A DNA stretch of 64,000 bases from Amphritea atlantica (GCA_024397875.1 CP073344.1:611001-675000); one strand, 5' to 3'; positions 19,741 through 28,371 are shown, numbered from the stretch's first letter. The notes: generated by a model not told the origin, from the sequence alone. Numbers and translations: made by a program.

Positions 19741-19873
19741 TTTCTGCCATAAAGACTGATATTTTCAAAGTCTGTTCTGTTCGATAGGCCAGGCCATTGA
19801 TGCGGATATGGTGGCGAAGTTGCTCAATAAAGCGAGTGGGTTTGTTGGGTATCTTGTGTCTAATGTCATCCAT
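19727..19873 (-). pseudogene. Integron integrase, N-terminal remnant only
   Basis: Read on the minus strand from ATG 19873, the 48-codon frame gives TRFIEQLRHHIRINGLAYRT at residues 13-32. This is the N-terminal core-binding (SAM-like) helix pattern of integron integrases, with the typical AYRTEQT after it. The similarity stops at residue 35; the rest is unrelated sequence from the tRNA-Pro duplicate. The catalytic domain with its R-H-R-Y residues and the IntI-specific insert are therefore deleted. It faces away from the cassette array, as intI genes do. The identification rests on about 25 residues, but the cassette array beside it supports it strongly. Confidence 0.8.
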
Positions 19874-20053
19874 GACTGAATCTCTTTTAACTGTTTTTAT
19901 ATACAGTAGTTTGCAGGTCCTTATATGTCAATTATCCCAATTCAGGGGACCCCCTTTCCCTTGAACACTGAAAATAATGAACTAACTCTTTGATTTAATG
20001 GGGTATGGATATTATGATTCAGGCAAGTTTATGGCAGGGACGCAGCCACAACA

Positions 20054-20199
20054 GGCACTATAATTCTGTAAACTGCCTCTCGTAATTCTTGCTAACCTGC
20101 TGATATATAAAATGAATTTGAATTTTGGCCTGCCGAATTCTCAGGCTTATAGTGCCTGGGAGTTATAGTGCCAAACGGCACTATAACTAGCTGTTAACG
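20054..20199 (+). other. Candidate attI region with repeated GGCACTATAA motif
   Basis: This stretch lies between the integrase remnant and the first cassette, where attI belongs. GGCACTATAA occurs four times: plus orientation at 20054-20063 and 20177-20186, minus orientation at 20147-20156 and 20163-20172. The last two form a 12-bp perfect inverted repeat (20161-20188) with a 4-nt loop. The junction core GTTAACG at 20193-20199 is the exact complement of the CGTTAAC that ends the first cassette. The repeats may be integrase-binding sites or a regulator's operator. Confidence 0.65.
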
Positions 20200-20212
20200 A
20201 TAAGGAGAAATC

Positions 20213-20791
20213 ATGAAATGGATGCCAGCTATTCCTACCGACAATTTATATAAATTTTGTGCTATATCTGGGATGTGGATGTTTTTCGGTCTGGTTGTTT
20301 TATATACGTGGATTGTTGCCATAACCATACAAATAGAAAAAGAAGGAAGTGCATCAACCTCTTACTATTCTTCACTTATTACTGTAAGCGATATAGAGAG
20401 AAGGCTTGATTCAATCGAAAAGGGCTTGGAAAAAGAGAATAAACTTGACTGGACTTCAACAGAATGGGACATCGATCAGGAAAAGAATTTTCTTGAACAC
20501 GCTCTTAAAAATCACAGAAAGAGCATGAAGCTCAATGAGTATGCGATTAACTCTGATACTGGTGAGCAATTAAATCTGATTAAGCGCCCAGCAGTATATA
20601 TACCTGGACTACTTTATCTAGCTCTGATGTCTTTTCTTTTAGTTATTGGATTTTTCCGTTGGAAAACCAAGATCCAAGACATCGACTTAGAAATCAGAAA
20701 GGTTGAGTTAGAGACCAAGAAGAGAGCACTAGTAAAGTTAGATCTGGAGATTCGGAATCTGAATAGTAAGCGACGACACTGGTCTCGTTAA
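20213..20791 (+). CDS. Cassette 1: two-membrane-segment protein of unknown function
   Basis: I do not recognise this 192-residue protein. It has a membrane segment at about 19-42, a charged loop of about 80 residues with many Glu and Lys, a second membrane segment at about 125-147 and a C-terminal amphipathic coiled coil (about 150-190, rich in LEIRKVELETKKR). AAGGAG lies upstream of the ATG, only 14 nt after the cassette junction core, which is typical for a cassette gene. It is AT-rich compared with flanking host genes, and its stop codon lies inside the attC start. Confidence 0.8.
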   Translation: MKWMPAIPTDNLYKFCAISGMWMFFGLVVLYTWIVAITIQIEKEGSASTSYYSSLITVSDIERRLDSIEKGLEKENKLDWTSTEWDIDQEKNFLEHALKNHRKSMKLNEYAINSDTGEQLNLIKRPAVYIPGLLYLALMSFLLVIGFFRWKTKIQDIDLEIRKVELETKKRALVKLDLEIRNLNSKRRHWSR

Positions 20792-20884
20792 CAAACGCAT
20801 GAAATATCGCGCGCTTAAATTCACCGCTTCGCGGTGCGCGCTGGACTCGCAACAAGTTGCTCGCCATTTATGCGGGCGTTAGGT
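20786..20884 (+). repeat. attC site of cassette 1
   Basis: CGTTAAC (20786-20792) opens the site and GTTAGGT (20878-20884, a perfect GTTRRRY core) closes it. The outer arms TAACAAACGCAT and ATGCGGGCGTTA pair, and inner imperfect repeats around the CCGCTTCGCGG centre fill the 99 nt, as expected for an attC recombined as a folded single strand. Confidence 0.9.
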
Positions 20885-20889
20885 GATAA

Positions 20890-21375
20890 ATGAGCCTCAA
20901 GAAAATATTCGTAATAAATTTGGTGCTGGGCATTTTTGTTTGTTTGGCACATATTCCAGTAGTTGCTTTGAAGCTCAGCGGGGCTAGTGGTTTTGAGTCT
21001 GTAAATCTTTGGCAGGTTTTACCCCTAATCCCTTTTGATCTAGTACTCTTATTGGGTGCAATCGCGGCTCTAGCTGGTTCTGATGAGCGTAAGTCCAAAA
21101 TATTGCCAGTGCACGCCGTAATTTTTGGGTTACTTTCTGCCCTTATTGTAGGCATGTTGCTTTGGTTCGTTTTGCTCGGCTTTCCAGAGGGTAACTTCAG
21201 TTGGTCTCCGGGCTTTGGGGCTGCACTGGTAGGTTATTCAGTGCACGTATGTAAGCGAGCCTTTTATCAGGGCACTAGTAAACTTATGGCTAATGCAGGC
21301 TGGTACTCAGCAGGCATAGTCTTCTTTTTTGAGCTGGTTTTAATGTACAAGTTCTATGTTGTGCACTTCACCTAA
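20890..21375 (+). CDS. Cassette 2: four-membrane-segment protein of unknown function
   Basis: I do not recognise this 161-residue integral membrane protein. Hydrophobic segments are at about 7-28, 40-60, 75-100 and 130-153. It starts 6 nt after the attC core of the previous cassette with a weak AGGTG ribosome site, which suggests translation depends on upstream transcription or the cassette junction. It has no cysteine or histidine motifs that would hint at catalysis. Confidence 0.75.
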   Translation: MSLKKIFVINLVLGIFVCLAHIPVVALKLSGASGFESVNLWQVLPLIPFDLVLLLGAIAALAGSDERKSKILPVHAVIFGLLSALIVGMLLWFVLLGFPEGNFSWSPGFGAALVGYSVHVCKRAFYQGTSKLMANAGWYSAGIVFFFELVLMYKFYVVHFT

Positions 21376-21442
21376 CAAGCAAAGGCAGCATCGCCCTGCG
21401 GGCTGGACGCGCTAACGCGCGCCGCTGCTTTGGGCGTTAGCT
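21370..21442 (+). repeat. attC site of cassette 2
   Basis: ACCTAAC (21370-21376) is a perfect RYYYAAC core and is the exact complement of the GTTAGGT at the start of this cassette. The other end is GTTAGCT (21436-21442), one base off consensus. AAGCAAAGGCAGC pairs with GCTGCTTTGGGCGTT across a GC-rich centre. The whole is 73 nt. Confidence 0.92.
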
Positions 21443-21461
21443 GTCAATTGAGGTATCGAAG

Positions 21462-21644
21462 TTGAACTTAAAGGAAATGTCACCTCTAGAACTTGTGGAA
21501 TCACTACAGAAGTATCCTGTAGATGAGAACCCTGAGACGCATCAAAGTATTAAGGCTGAAATTGAATCGAGAAAAAAGCAGCTTGATAATAAAGCTAAAA
21601 CTGGCGTATCAAACGGTGCTGGTAAGGAATGCCTTGTCTCTTGA
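21462..21644 (+). CDS. Cassette 3, first frame: small unknown protein
   Basis: This 60-residue, soluble, highly charged protein (SPLELVESLQKYPVDENPE) has no recognised domain. It starts at TTG with GAGG nine nt upstream; ATG 21477 is an alternative with a poorer ribosome site. Its end overlaps the next frame by 16 nt, suggesting a coupled pair within one cassette. It may be a small toxin-antitoxin-like or accessory pair, but nothing in the sequence proves this. Confidence 0.5.
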   Translation: MNLKEMSPLELVESLQKYPVDENPETHQSIKAEIESRKKQLDNKAKTGVSNGAGKECLVS

Positions 21645-21946
21645 AGAAAAGAAGGCTAATTGGTACAGGGATTACCCTTGCCCTTTCTCTCATGTTTGGT
21701 TGGCAAATACTATCTGGCCTACGTGATCCTGTTCAAGCCTCCGCAATTCTTGGTGTTGTTCTTACGAGCTATATCTACTCAACCCTTAGAATTGAGTTGC
21801 TCCTTAAAGACCAGAAGACTTTAGAAAGTTTAGAGGCCGCGCAAACAAATGATGAAGTTAAGTGCATTACTAAAAGCTCAGTATTGCAAAAGGTAATAGT
21901 TACTTGTGCATATGTAGGTTTAGGCGCTCTGTATGTTTTCGCATAG
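21629..21946 (+). CDS. Cassette 3, second frame: small membrane protein of unknown function
   Basis: This 105-residue protein has membrane segments at about 10-28, 37-55 and 87-104. It is not recognised. AAGGA directly abuts the ATG, so TTG 21641 could also be the start. The frame overlaps the previous one and ends 3 nt before the attC core, so both lie in one cassette. Confidence 0.6.
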   Translation: MPCLLKKRRLIGTGITLALSLMFGWQILSGLRDPVQASAILGVVLTSYIYSTLRIELLLKDQKTLESLEAAQTNDEVKCITKSSVLQKVIVTCAYVGLGALYVFA

Positions 21947-21948
21947 CC

Positions 21949-22006
21949 AGCTAACAAGAAAAGCCATTTCGACGCGCCCTGCGCGCAACTGCTTTAAGCG
22001 TTAAGT
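21949..22006 (+). repeat. attC site of cassette 3
   Basis: AGCTAAC (21949-21955) is the exact complement of GTTAGCT at the start of this cassette. The far end GTTAAGT (22000-22006) is a perfect GTTRRRY core. The 58-nt site has paired arms around a short GCGCCCTGCGCGC centre and is close in size to the classical 59-base elements. Confidence 0.9.
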
Positions 22007-22019
22007 GCATGAGAGAGCG

Positions 22020-22334
22020 ATGAGAAAGTTTCTATTGCTGTTCATGGGTATAGTCTTGGTCCATTTTGTCGTAACGTATGGGCTATTGATTTTTCGTACT
22101 TATGAAGAAGTAAGTGTGATAAGGGGAGAGGCGCTCCATATGAGCACTTCGGGCGATTTGGCTGCAAATGTTGCTAAATTTTTATCACAACCTCTAATTA
22201 ACATTCAGGCTGTCCAACCTGATCCTACAGATGCGCTGCAAACATTTTCATTTATGTTAGGTAATTCAGCGATCTGGGCGGCAGCTATTTCGATGATGTG
22301 CTTATGTCGTATAAAGCGCTTAACAAACCGCTGA
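22020..22334 (+). CDS. Cassette 4: small two-membrane-segment protein of unknown function
   Basis: This 104-residue protein has an N-terminal membrane segment or uncleaved signal (about 4-24), a polar middle and a second membrane segment (about 78-95). ATG 22020 with a GAGAG ribosome site is preferred to the upstream GTG at 22005, which lies in the junction core. The frame runs past the attC core, so its last three or four residues are attC-encoded. It is not recognised. Confidence 0.6.
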   Translation: MRKFLLLFMGIVLVHFVVTYGLLIFRTYEEVSVIRGEALHMSTSGDLAANVAKFLSQPLINIQAVQPDPTDALQTFSFMLGNSAIWAAAISMMCLCRIKRLTNR

Positions 22335-22407
22335 AATTCGTTACGGCCACAGAAAGCGTGGCCTTCACTAGGACTCGCTTCGCTTGCCTTCTAGCGGGGC
22401 GTTATGT
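22318..22407 (+). repeat. attC site of cassette 4
   Basis: GCTTAAC (22318-22324) is a perfect RYYYAAC core. GTTATGT (22401-22407) closes the site with one base off consensus. AACCGCT pairs with AGCGGGGCGTT. The 90-nt site has GGCCAC/GTGGCC inner pairing. Confidence 0.88.
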
Positions 22408-22431
22408 GCTAACTAAGAACGACTTTCGATC

Positions 22432-22800
22432 ATGAAATTTAGATATTTAGGATGGTTTTTTCTGTTTCCTGCTCTAGCCGGGGCCACCTATGAATACTTC
22501 AACTTAGTCCGGTCTATAGATTCTGAGAAATTACAATTTGTAAGTGGGGAAGTTTCAGCTCTTCGCACATACAACGGATTTTCATCCTTTGAGGTTGAGG
22601 GTGTGGTATTTCGAATGCAGTCTTTTACTCCCTGCATTGATCAGCGCAAAAATATTCGAGATGATTTAGAAGTGAACATTAAATTTAAGTTGATACCAAG
22701 GTGGCCAGGAACTTTTGAAAGCTATGGCTGTATTGTAGAAATCGAGTATATTGGTGAAGTACAGAGTAAGCGCACTGGTCAGATGTCCCGTGGCACATAA
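22432..22800 (+). CDS. Cassette 5: small exported or membrane-anchored protein of unknown function
   Basis: This 122-residue protein has an N-terminal hydrophobic segment (about 5-22) and then a beta-rich domain with an SGEVSALRTYNGFSSFEVEG stretch. The pattern is loosely like small DUF3592-type proteins, but I cannot assign it. It contains two cysteines (about 62 and 100) in the presumed external domain. Its stop codon overlaps the attC core. Confidence 0.65.
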   Translation: MKFRYLGWFFLFPALAGATYEYFNLVRSIDSEKLQFVSGEVSALRTYNGFSSFEVEGVVFRMQSFTPCIDQRKNIRDDLEVNIKFKLIPRWPGTFESYGCIVEIEYIGEVQSKRTGQMSRGT

Positions 22801-22815
22801 CACATATGAGCCTTC

Positions 22816-23258
22816 CCGAAGTCAATAAACAATAACGCTCTTATCTGGCCGCGAAGCGGCCAGTGCTTTTCAATAAATCAGTCAGCCAGTTGTCTTCGTC
22901 TGTCATCGTGGTTGCCAAAACGAATTTGCAACAAACACATATTGAGACTCTCTTACCCCGTGCTCAACGGGTGCCAGCCTATTTATCGTCCCTGAAGCAG
23001 GCGGGGGTACTAGACATTCATCGGTTAACCTGAGAAAGGCGCTATTCAAAACTGTGGAATAGATTTCCAGTTAGTATCAGGCTCAGTTCAGGTGCAAACC
23101 GCTTTACTGATTATTCATGCACGCCAGTGAAGCGTCTAATCAAGGCCAGGGGCTAATGTGCCCGGACCAGAAGATCGATACTTCTGTTTAGTGATTACCC
23201 GATCTTCGACGGTCTCTGATATTTCCAGTTAGGTCTTCAGCTCACTCCACTGCGTGAC
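22816..23258 (-). ncRNA. Candidate bridge-RNA region downstream of the IS transposase
   Basis: About 440 nt of non-coding DNA lie between the transposase stop and the right end of the element. In IS1111-group elements the guide (bridge) RNA is made from this position. I cannot fold it here, and one frame (NLQQTHIETLLPRAQ) is open for about 60 codons and could be a decayed coding fragment instead. Confidence 0.35.
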
Positions 23259-24302
23259 TCACCCGGTTAAAAATTTTTGTTCATCAAATACCTGCTGGTT
23301 TTTAAGCATAAAATAAACACAACGCCCCAGTTTATGGGCCAGGGCGGTGAGCGCCTTCGCTTTACCCATACGTTTATGTAAGCGGGCCAGATATGACTGT
23401 GCTTTCTCATTTCCTCTTAGATAACCCACGGCGACTTCGCCAAAAGCCCATCTCAGGTGTGCGTTACCGATCTTATTACCCTGAGTACCGTAAATCTTCC
23501 CGGCGGACTCAGCCCGGCATTTGATCAATCGGCTGTAAGAGGCAAACTTCTGAACACTGTCAAAGCGGGTAATATCTCCAATCTCATACAGGATCGTGAG
23601 TGCCAGTATGCGTCCCATGCCGGGTAAGCTGGTTAAAATATGATAATCCCGGCCATTGTGATGTTTGGCGTGTTTTTCGATATAGCACTCGATAGAGCTG
23701 AGCTGCCGATGGTAAAAATCGATAATGTTAAGATCCAGATCGATACTTTTCTGCACGGACTCATCAGAGAACGTATGCCTCATCTGCTCTCGAGCACTGG
23801 GATAGCGTAGATTCAGGTTGTTCGGTGGCAGGTTGTACTGGCTGGTCGTGTTTTTAACATGGGCTTTCAGATCGGCACCGTGTTGTACAACCCGAGTTCG
23901 TCGGCGGAGCAGGTCGCGGGTTGCCCTCATCTCAGCAGGATAGACATAGGCTAAGGGGAAGTTTCCTCCCCGGATAAGATGTGCAATTTTGTAGGAATCG
24001 ATCCGATCGTTCTTGGCTTTACCCCCATGGATCGCTTTCATATACAGGGCGTGACCCAGGATAAAATCGATGTTATGTTCATGGCAGAAATCTGAAATCC
24101 AGTACCAGCAATGCATGCATTCGACACCGACAACCACATTACCGAGGTAGGGTGTCAGCAGGTCTAACAGGGGTTCTGGTCTGGCTTTGATCTCTTTATG
24201 AAGCGCAGTTTGCCCATCATCATCTAAAATACAGACGTACAGGGAACGTGCATGCAGGTCGATACCGCAGTAAAAAGGATGATTATCAGTGTAAAATCTC
24301 AT
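23259..24302 (-). CDS. IS110-family transposase (DEDD recombinase)
   Basis: This 347-residue recombinase has the RuvC-like N-terminal DEDD domain: FYCGIDLHARSLYVCILD with the first aspartate, GVECMHCW with the glutamate, and KNDRIDSYKIAHL with the next acids. The C-terminal Transposase_20 domain follows (LPGMGRILALTILYEIGD) with the serine region CRAESAGKIYGTQGN. The length is normal, with no frameshift, so it may be active. IS110 enzymes are now known to be guided by an RNA encoded in the element's own ends. Confidence 0.95.
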   Translation of the reverse strand: MRFYTDNHPFYCGIDLHARSLYVCILDDDGQTALHKEIKARPEPLLDLLTPYLGNVVVGVECMHCWYWISDFCHEHNIDFILGHALYMKAIHGGKAKNDRIDSYKIAHLIRGGNFPLAYVYPAEMRATRDLLRRRTRVVQHGADLKAHVKNTTSQYNLPPNNLNLRYPSAREQMRHTFSDESVQKSIDLDLNIIDFYHRQLSSIECYIEKHAKHHNGRDYHILTSLPGMGRILALTILYEIGDITRFDSVQKFASYSRLIKCRAESAGKIYGTQGNKIGNAHLRWAFGEVAVGYLRGNEKAQSYLARLHKRMGKAKALTALAHKLGRCVYFMLKNQQVFDEQKFLTG

Positions 24303-24433
24303 GGGTCTTCTCCTTTTGGTTTGGTCGCCTTCCAGCTTAGTGTGAAAACGGTAAGCTGGGGGGAGAAGGCTCTATGAGTATCAAGTAGCGGCAGAGCGAC
24401 AGCCAACGCTTCGCACCTTTAGTGTTACTCGGT

Positions 24434-24497
24434 GGCGCTCCAACATTAATACAAAAGGCGCTTCGCGCTGGCTGCGCCTGCGCTGAGCATTAGGGCT
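24434..24497 (+). repeat. Degenerate attC remnant before the acetyltransferase cassette
   Basis: AGGCGC and GCGCCT form an inner stem, and the site ends with ATTAGGGC (24489-24496), a GTTRRRY-type core whose first G has become A. That core is complementary to GCCCTAAC at the end of the next cassette, which shows the boundary. The left arm is poorly matched, so this attC is probably decayed. Confidence 0.5.
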
Positions 24498-24500
24498 ACT

Positions 24501-25007
24501 ATGGAAATACAAACATATTCTGCAGATAAAGCTAAGGAAATTGCTGACTTGTTTCATCAATCTGTTCATGCGATTTCCCCCTTGCTGTATTCATCTGAGC
24601 AAAAGGAAGCTTGGGCACCTACCCCTGTCGATTATGAGCGCTGGTCTGAGCGACTGAATGCGAAAAAACCATTTATAGCTTTAATTGAAGGTCGTATAGC
24701 GGGCTTTATCGAATTAGATGATGATGGTCATATTGACTGTACTTATACTCACCCGGACTTCCAGAGAAGAGGAGTCGCATCCGGCCTGTATGAACGTTTG
24801 CTCAATGAAGCAAGGGCCAAAAATATCATGCGCTTACACGTCGAGGCATCACTTGTTGCTAAGTCGTTCTTTGAGCATCGTGGCTTCACTACGGTTAAGA
24901 AGAATGAAGTTCAAAGAAACGGGGTTACCTTAGTCAATTTTTCAATGGAAAAGTATTTAAGCCCTAACAATCAAATGCAGCCGACCGCTAACGTGTCGGC
25001 TGATTAG
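24501..25007 (+). CDS. Cassette 6: GNAT-family N-acetyltransferase
   Basis: This 168-residue acyltransferase uses acetyl-CoA to modify an unknown amine. The GNAT fold is clear: an N-terminal YSADKAKEIADLFHQSVH helix pair, GFIELDDDGHIDCTYTHPDFQRRGVASGLY (motif A with the Q/RRGVAS pyrophosphate loop, about residues 88-100), and the FFEHRGF segment of motif B. The last dozen residues (NQMQPTANVSAD) are encoded by the attC itself, since the frame reads through the site. The substrate may be an antibiotic, a polyamine or a protein; the sequence does not tell. Confidence 0.9.
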   Translation: MEIQTYSADKAKEIADLFHQSVHAISPLLYSSEQKEAWAPTPVDYERWSERLNAKKPFIALIEGRIAGFIELDDDGHIDCTYTHPDFQRRGVASGLYERLLNEARAKNIMRLHVEASLVAKSFFEHRGFTTVKKNEVQRNGVTLVNFSMEKYLSPNNQMQPTANVSAD

Positions 25008-25017
25008 GGCGTTACAA
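24961..25017 (+). repeat. attC site of the acetyltransferase cassette (last in array)
   Basis: GCCCTAAC (24961-24968) complements the ATTAGGGC start of the cassette. The centre AGCCGAC/GTCGGCT is a perfect 7-bp stem. The other end is GTTACAA (25011-25017), which departs from consensus, as expected for the last core of a decaying array. The site is about 57 nt. Confidence 0.85.
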
Positions 25018-25127
25018 ATTGTAATATTCATCTCGCAATCCCCCCCTTTACTAATGTAACTGTCAAAAAAGTACAATCCTTCGATCTGATAATCTATTCT
25101 TTAAGTCGGCTGATCCTTGCACTATAG

Positions 25128-26396
<1,269 letters not shown>

Positions 26397-26427
26397 TTGC
26401 GGCTGAGTCAGTTCCGTCTTTGGTTAT

Positions 26428-26459
26428 AAAAAACACCGGCTTTTGCCGGTGTTTTTTTA
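26428..26459. terminator. Bidirectional terminator between pobA and rarD
   Basis: AAACACCGGC and GCCGGTGTTT form a 10-bp stem around TTTT, with A and T tracts on either side. It serves both convergent genes and overlaps the rarD stop codon. Confidence 0.9.
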
Positions 26460-27371
26460 TACTGCTTCGAGTGGTTTGACCGATATTTTTTTACTCTGCC
26501 AGAGGCCTTCCGCGGTAAACAGAATTAACCCTGTCCAGATCAGTGCAAAAGTCACCAGTCGATTAGCATCCAGCGGTTCGTGGTAGACAGCAATGGCCAG
26601 AATAAAGGTGATCGTTGGGGCGGTGTACTGTAACAGTCCGATCAGTGTCAGCGTCAGTCGCCGGGCGCCTGCAGCAAAACAGATGAGTGGCAGACTGGTA
26701 ATAATGCCTGCTGCTACCAGCAACCAGGATGTTGCGACGCTCCCCGAGAGAAAGGTCAGTTGGCTCTGCTGTTCCAGCCAGAGCAGGTAGAGCAGGGCAA
26801 ACGGGGTGAGCAGCAGGGTCTCGATTAAGAGACCCGAGAACGGGTCTACCACTATCTGTTTACGTAACAGGCCATACATGCCAAAACTGCAGGCCAGAAA
26901 CAGGGCGACCCAGGGCAGGCTGCCGAGCAGAACAAGTTGATAGCCCACACCGGCGACCGCCATCAAGATCGCAATCCACTGTGCTCTGCGCAGCCGTTCA
27001 CCGAGAAACACCATTCCCAGCAACAGGCTGATAAGGGGGTTAATGAAATAGCCCAGTGAGGTTTCCAGAATACGGCCCTGGCCGACAGCCCAGATAAATA
27101 CCAGCCAGTTGAGGGATACAAACACAGCCGAAGCGGTCAGGTTTAGCAGTAACCTTTTCTGGCGGATGCTGCGCATCAGTTCCGGCCACCGTCCGGAAGC
27201 GGCGATGAACAGTGCCAGGAATACGAAGGACCAGATAATCCGGTGGCACAGCACTTCAAAAGGGCTGACATCCGCAACGCTTTTGAAATAGATGGGAAAC
27301 AGCCCCCACATGCTGTAGGCGGCCAGGGCAAACAACATGCCCTGTTTCTGATCCTGCAGATTAGTGTGCAT
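26457..27371 (-). CDS. rarD: EamA-family transporter, RarD type
   Basis: This 304-residue inner-membrane protein has ten hydrophobic segments in two EamA repeats. It begins with the RarD signature GMLFALAAYSMWGLFPIYFK and contains ETSLGYFINPLISLLLGMVFLGERLRRAQW. RarD was named for chloramphenicol sensitivity but its natural substrate is unknown. Its start overlaps the upstream membrane gene by 11 nt, so they are co-transcribed. Confidence 0.93.
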   Translation of the reverse strand: MHTNLQDQKQGMLFALAAYSMWGLFPIYFKSVADVSPFEVLCHRIIWSFVFLALFIAASGRWPELMRSIRQKRLLLNLTASAVFVSLNWLVFIWAVGQGRILETSLGYFINPLISLLLGMVFLGERLRRAQWIAILMAVAGVGYQLVLLGSLPWVALFLACSFGMYGLLRKQIVVDPFSGLLIETLLLTPFALLYLLWLEQQSQLTFLSGSVATSWLLVAAGIITSLPLICFAAGARRLTLTLIGLLQYTAPTITFILAIAVYHEPLDANRLVTFALIWTGLILFTAEGLWQSKKISVKPLEAV

Positions 27372-28371
27372 TTACGCTTTCCTTGCTGTTGTCGGAGGTG
27401 TTGAACAGCCAGCGCCGCTGAAAAGCATCTGATGTGCGGTTCAGCCAGCGGGTCATAATGGCAACAAATATCAGGCTGAAAGCGAGCCGGGCCCAGAGAA
27501 CCCCGGACAGATCGGCCCCCAGCGTCATCACCAGCAGGGTGTCTTCGATGACGCTGTGGCACAGGCTTAACAGGCAGAGTGAGGAAAAGCAGTCCTTGGC
27601 GCTGATATGGCCGTTTTGTGCTTCCCGGATCAGCAGTCCACCGCCGAAAGAGAGTCCCAGAGTGACGCCAATAATCGTCAGAGAGGTGGCCTGAGTGCCG
27701 ATTCCCAGCAGCTTTAATAAAGGCTGCAAAAGCCAGATCATCAGTCGCTCAATATGTATCCAGCGTAAAAACCGTAACAGGCTCATCAGTGCGGTAATGA
27801 TGAGAATAATCATGGCAAAGCTTTTCAGCTGACTGACCCCCCAACTGAGCAGGCTGTTATCGGTGACCGGCGTCTGCCAGATCAGTTCGACCGGTTGCTG
27901 TAGCCAGCCTCCCCACTGATAACTCAGGTGCAGTATCCCTCCGAGCATCAGGGCAGCGCAGATGCGTAAGCCAAACGCGACCAGAATCCGGACACCGGCT
28001 TTCTGGACGATACGCAGCTCAATCGGCAGGCTATGGGCGATCAGCAGCATACTGCTTAACACGGTGACCTGTGCCACCGTCAGGTTTTCCTGTGGTGCCA
28101 GTTGAAAGAAGATCAGCATGCCGCCGTAGATATTGGTGAGCAGGGTGGTGGTCCATACCAGTCCCATCGATTCCGGTAATCCAACCAGATGCATGACTGG
28201 CTCGAGGGCTCGACTGATATAGGGAATGGCACCCAACTCTTCGAGTGCTTTGACAACGATTAATACCGGAATCATCAGTTTAAACAACAATAGACAAACC
28301 GCGGTGATCTCTCGTGCCAGGCTCGGCAGGGTGTGATAAATAAACTGACTCAGTAAAGGTTGCTGCATGGG
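27361..28371 (-). CDS. Nucleoside-recognition (Gate domain) membrane protein
   Basis: This 336-residue protein has eight or nine hydrophobic segments. It shows the Gate-domain pattern twice, with a repeated fold around ALEPVMHLVGLPESMGLVWTT and LGIGTQATSLTIIGVTLGLS. Such domains occur in nucleoside transporters and spore maturation proteins; the substrate here is unknown. ATG 28371 (MQQP) is preferred over the upstream ATG at 28392. It overlaps rarD by 11 nt and is divergent from the Lrp-type regulator. Confidence 0.8.
   Translation of the reverse strand, partial: PMQQPLLSQFIYHTLPSLAREITAVCLLLFKLMIPVLIVVKALEELGAIPYISRALEPVMHLVGLPESMGLVWTTTLLTNIYGGMLIFFQLAPQENLTVAQVTVLSSMLLIAHSLPIELRIVQKAGVRILVAFGLRICAALMLGGILHLSYQWGGWLQQPVELIWQTPVTDNSLLSWGVSQLKSFAMIILIITALMSLLRFLRWIHIERLMIWLLQPLLKLLGIGTQATSLTIIGVTLGLSFGGGLLIREAQNGHISAKDCFSSLCLLSLCHSVIEDTLLVMTLGADLSGVLWARLAFSLIFVAIMTRWLNRTSDAFQRRWLFNTSDNSKESVNAH

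Larger units (their letters stand above)
22805..24379 (-). mobile_element. IS110-family (IS1111-like) element inserted in an attC
   Basis: The element is about 1.57 kb. It carries one transposase gene on the minus strand, 50-80 nt of DNA before it and about 440 nt after it. GAGCCTTC at 22808-22815 and its complement at 24365-24372 are subterminal inverted repeats, matching the IS1111 group pattern of short repeats set a few bases inside the ends. No target duplication is apparent. IS1111-attC elements are known to target attC sites; the position here, inside the arm of cassette 5's attC, fits. Exact ends are inferred from the repeats. Confidence 0.8.
22795..24430 (+). repeat. attC site of cassette 5, interrupted by an insertion element
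   Basis: ACATAAC at 22795-22801 is the exact complement of GTTATGT, the start core of this cassette, so it is the 5' core of its attC. The site is broken after about ten bases by the IS110-type element. The other arm is likely just beyond the element and may end at GTTACTC (24424-24430). That right boundary is uncertain; the left core is solid. Confidence 0.6.

Noticed and set aside
22840..23038. Possible coding fragment ending in AGVLDIHRLT
   Set aside because: About 60 open codons on the plus strand without recognisable start or family; it lies in the element's end, where guide RNA is more likely.
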